Positions 63,072-64,000 of a stretch of DNA of 64,000 nt are shown here, one piece after another. The translations under genes and the position numbers were made by a program. A model generated the notes under the pieces. The model saw nothing but the letters and a program-made list of their open reading frames with translations, did no database searches and had not been told where the DNA came from. Position 1 is the stretch's first letter. Each line of letters starts with the position of its first letter. Origin of the DNA: Pasteurella sp049941595 (GTDB lineage Bacteria > Pseudomonadota > Gammaproteobacteria > Enterobacterales > Pasteurellaceae); NCBI GenBank assembly GCA_049941595.1, contig JBNFNA010000005.1, positions 1-64,000 on the forward strand, in the 5' to 3' direction.

Positions 63072-63962
63072 TTAATCTCCCTTATGTTCAGGGTGTTTTA
63101 TGATTGGTGCAGGAGGATCATTTTTAGTTTCACCATAGAAAACGGCAGGCAATTCATCATCACTCAATACGGTCACAGAACGTGAATCTTCATCATCGTG
63201 GATATCTTTACCCAATAATTTGATATGACGTAATACGCCACCAAATACCAGCTCCAAGTTCTTTTGCGTGAAAGTAGTTTCGGTTTTACCGACTGCGAGA
63301 ACAGTGCGATTAATCATCACCACTTGATCACAGAAATCCGGTACTGTCCCTAAGTTATGGGTCGAAATAAGAATTAAATGTCCCTCACTACGCAATTGAT
63401 CTAACAGAGCCATAATGGCATTTTCTGTTTTCACATCAACACCAGTGAAAGGTTCATCTAATAAAATAATTAAACTTTGTTGAGCAAGCGCACGTGCTAA
63501 GAATACACGTTTTTTTTGCCCACCTGAAAGTTCGCCAATTTGTCTGTCAGCTAAATGTTCGATATTGACGCGGTGCATAGCTTCTTGCACTTTCTGTTTA
63601 TCAAGTGCGGTCGGAATTCGTAAAAAATTCATATAGCCATAACGCCCCATCATCACAACGTCATAGACAGAAACAGGGAATTGCCAGTCAACATCTTCTG
63701 ATTGAGGCACGTAGGAGACGAGATTTTTTTTCAATGCCACAGATATAGGTAAACCACAAAGAGAGATAGATCCCTCTTGTGGTTTAACGAGTCCCATTAG
63801 GCTTTTGAAAAGTGTGGATTTTCCACTCCCGTTAACTCCTACCAGTGCACAAGTCGTACCGCCTTCTAAATGAAAGGTCATATCGTGAATAGCGATGTGT
63901 CCATTGTTATAGCGTACAGTAACATCATTGACCGAAATAGATGCAATGGTAGGCTCGGTCAT
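63072..63962 (-). CDS. sitB: Metal ABC transporter ATPase (SitB/YfeB type)
   Basis: This 296-residue ATPase has Walker A GVNGSGKST near residue 38, Q-loop VPQSE, signature LSGGQKKR, Walker B IILLDEPFTGVD and H-loop STHNLG. All catalytic residues are canonical. The C-terminal extension of about 50 residues is acidic and variable. Its ATG shares one base with the stop of the upstream gene (TAATG). Confidence 0.92.
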   Translation of the reverse strand: MTEPTIASISVNDVTVRYNNGHIAIHDMTFHLEGGTTCALVGVNGSGKSTLFKSLMGLVKPQEGSISLCGLPISVALKKNLVSYVPQSEDVDWQFPVSVYDVVMMGRYGYMNFLRIPTALDKQKVQEAMHRVNIEHLADRQIGELSGGQKKRVFLARALAQQSLIILLDEPFTGVDVKTENAIMALLDQLRSEGHLILISTHNLGTVPDFCDQVVMINRTVLAVGKTETTFTQKNLELVFGGVLRHIKLLGKDIHDDEDSRSVTVLSDDELPAVFYGETKNDPPAPIIKHPEHKGD

Positions 63963-64000
63963 TATTTCTCAAAGCCCTTCACGATAGTAGAAACAGTTAC
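63962..64000 (-). CDS. sitA: End of the periplasmic metal-binding protein gene (partial)
   Basis: Only 12 codons and the stop are in the window, reading VTVSTIVKGFEK. The ending and the one-base overlap with sitB match the substrate-binding component of SitABCD/Yfe operons. The identification rests on the operon context. Confidence 0.6.
   Translation of the reverse strand, partial: VTVSTIVKGFEK

Overview
The window is chromosomal DNA from a Haemophilus-type Pasteurellaceae bacterium. The evidence is the low GC content, roughly fifty copies by eye of the Hin-type DNA uptake sequence (DUS; core AAGTGCGGT or ACCGCACTT), DUS inverted pairs used as terminators, and proteins that read as close relatives of H. 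influenzae Sap, HtrB/LpxL, HldE, Rsx and Orn. From memory, the gene order (tyrR-hflX-hfq-miaA-mutL-amiB-tsaE in one run; aceEF-lpd directly after ptsHI-crr) is not that of H. influenzae Rd, so a related species such as H. parainfluenzae or H. haemolyticus is more likely. That is inference.

Layout: 1-150 end of a gene with a His/Asn repeat tail; 238-6408 short-chain dehydrogenase and the sapABCDF peptide-uptake operon; 6576-10125 ycjX-ycjF-tyrR; 10167-16612 a minus-strand run hflX, hfq, miaA, mutL, amiB, tsaE; two tandem tRNA-Gly genes; orn and rsgA divergent; 18984-21644 the PTS core ptsH-ptsI-crr behind a CRP-like site; 22119-28287 the pyruvate dehydrogenase complex aceE-aceF-lpdA; 28488-29004 an SOS-type gene with two LexA boxes coding for a UmuD-like protein that lacks the catalytic residues; sstT; qmcA-nfeD; a quinone reductase and a TorD-like chaperone; lpxL(htrB)/hldE divergent; a 420-bp gap with a hairpin-rich repeat-like block; csdE-csdA and a secreted nuclease; yohJ-yohK (LrgAB type), dgt, uup.

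From 43.06 to 45.4 kb lies an AT-rich accessory pocket of three unrecognised genes plus a small membrane-protein gene broken by an in-frame TGA. The first orphan gene is flanked by near-identical DUS-containing direct repeats and the third holds a 9-bp tandem repeat. This is the best candidate for uncharacterised biology, possibly orphan immunity-type genes, although no toxin is visible.

From 45.4 kb the core resumes: a sodium:neurotransmitter-type symporter, nth and the complete rsxABCDGE electron-transfer operon, with a 159-bp, DUS-bearing tandem repeat in rsxC. Then come a 705-bp regulatory gap with a perfect CRP palindrome, a porin gene, prmB, smrB, the E. coli-like ycc block (yccS, yccF, mgsA, yccT, acyP), and a SitABCD/Yfe-type metal transporter whose binding-protein gene runs off the window end.

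Functional themes: carbon entry and its control (PTS, PDH, methylglyoxal synthase), redox membrane energetics (Rsx, PDH), envelope and host-peptide defence (Sap, LpxL, HldE, AmiB, porin), RNA and translation quality (Hfq, MiaA, HflX, Orn, RsgA, TsaE, PrmB), and genome maintenance (MutL, Nth, Dgt, UmuD-like). DUS are often read in frame as Ser-Ala-Val or Thr-Ala-Leu in protein linkers.
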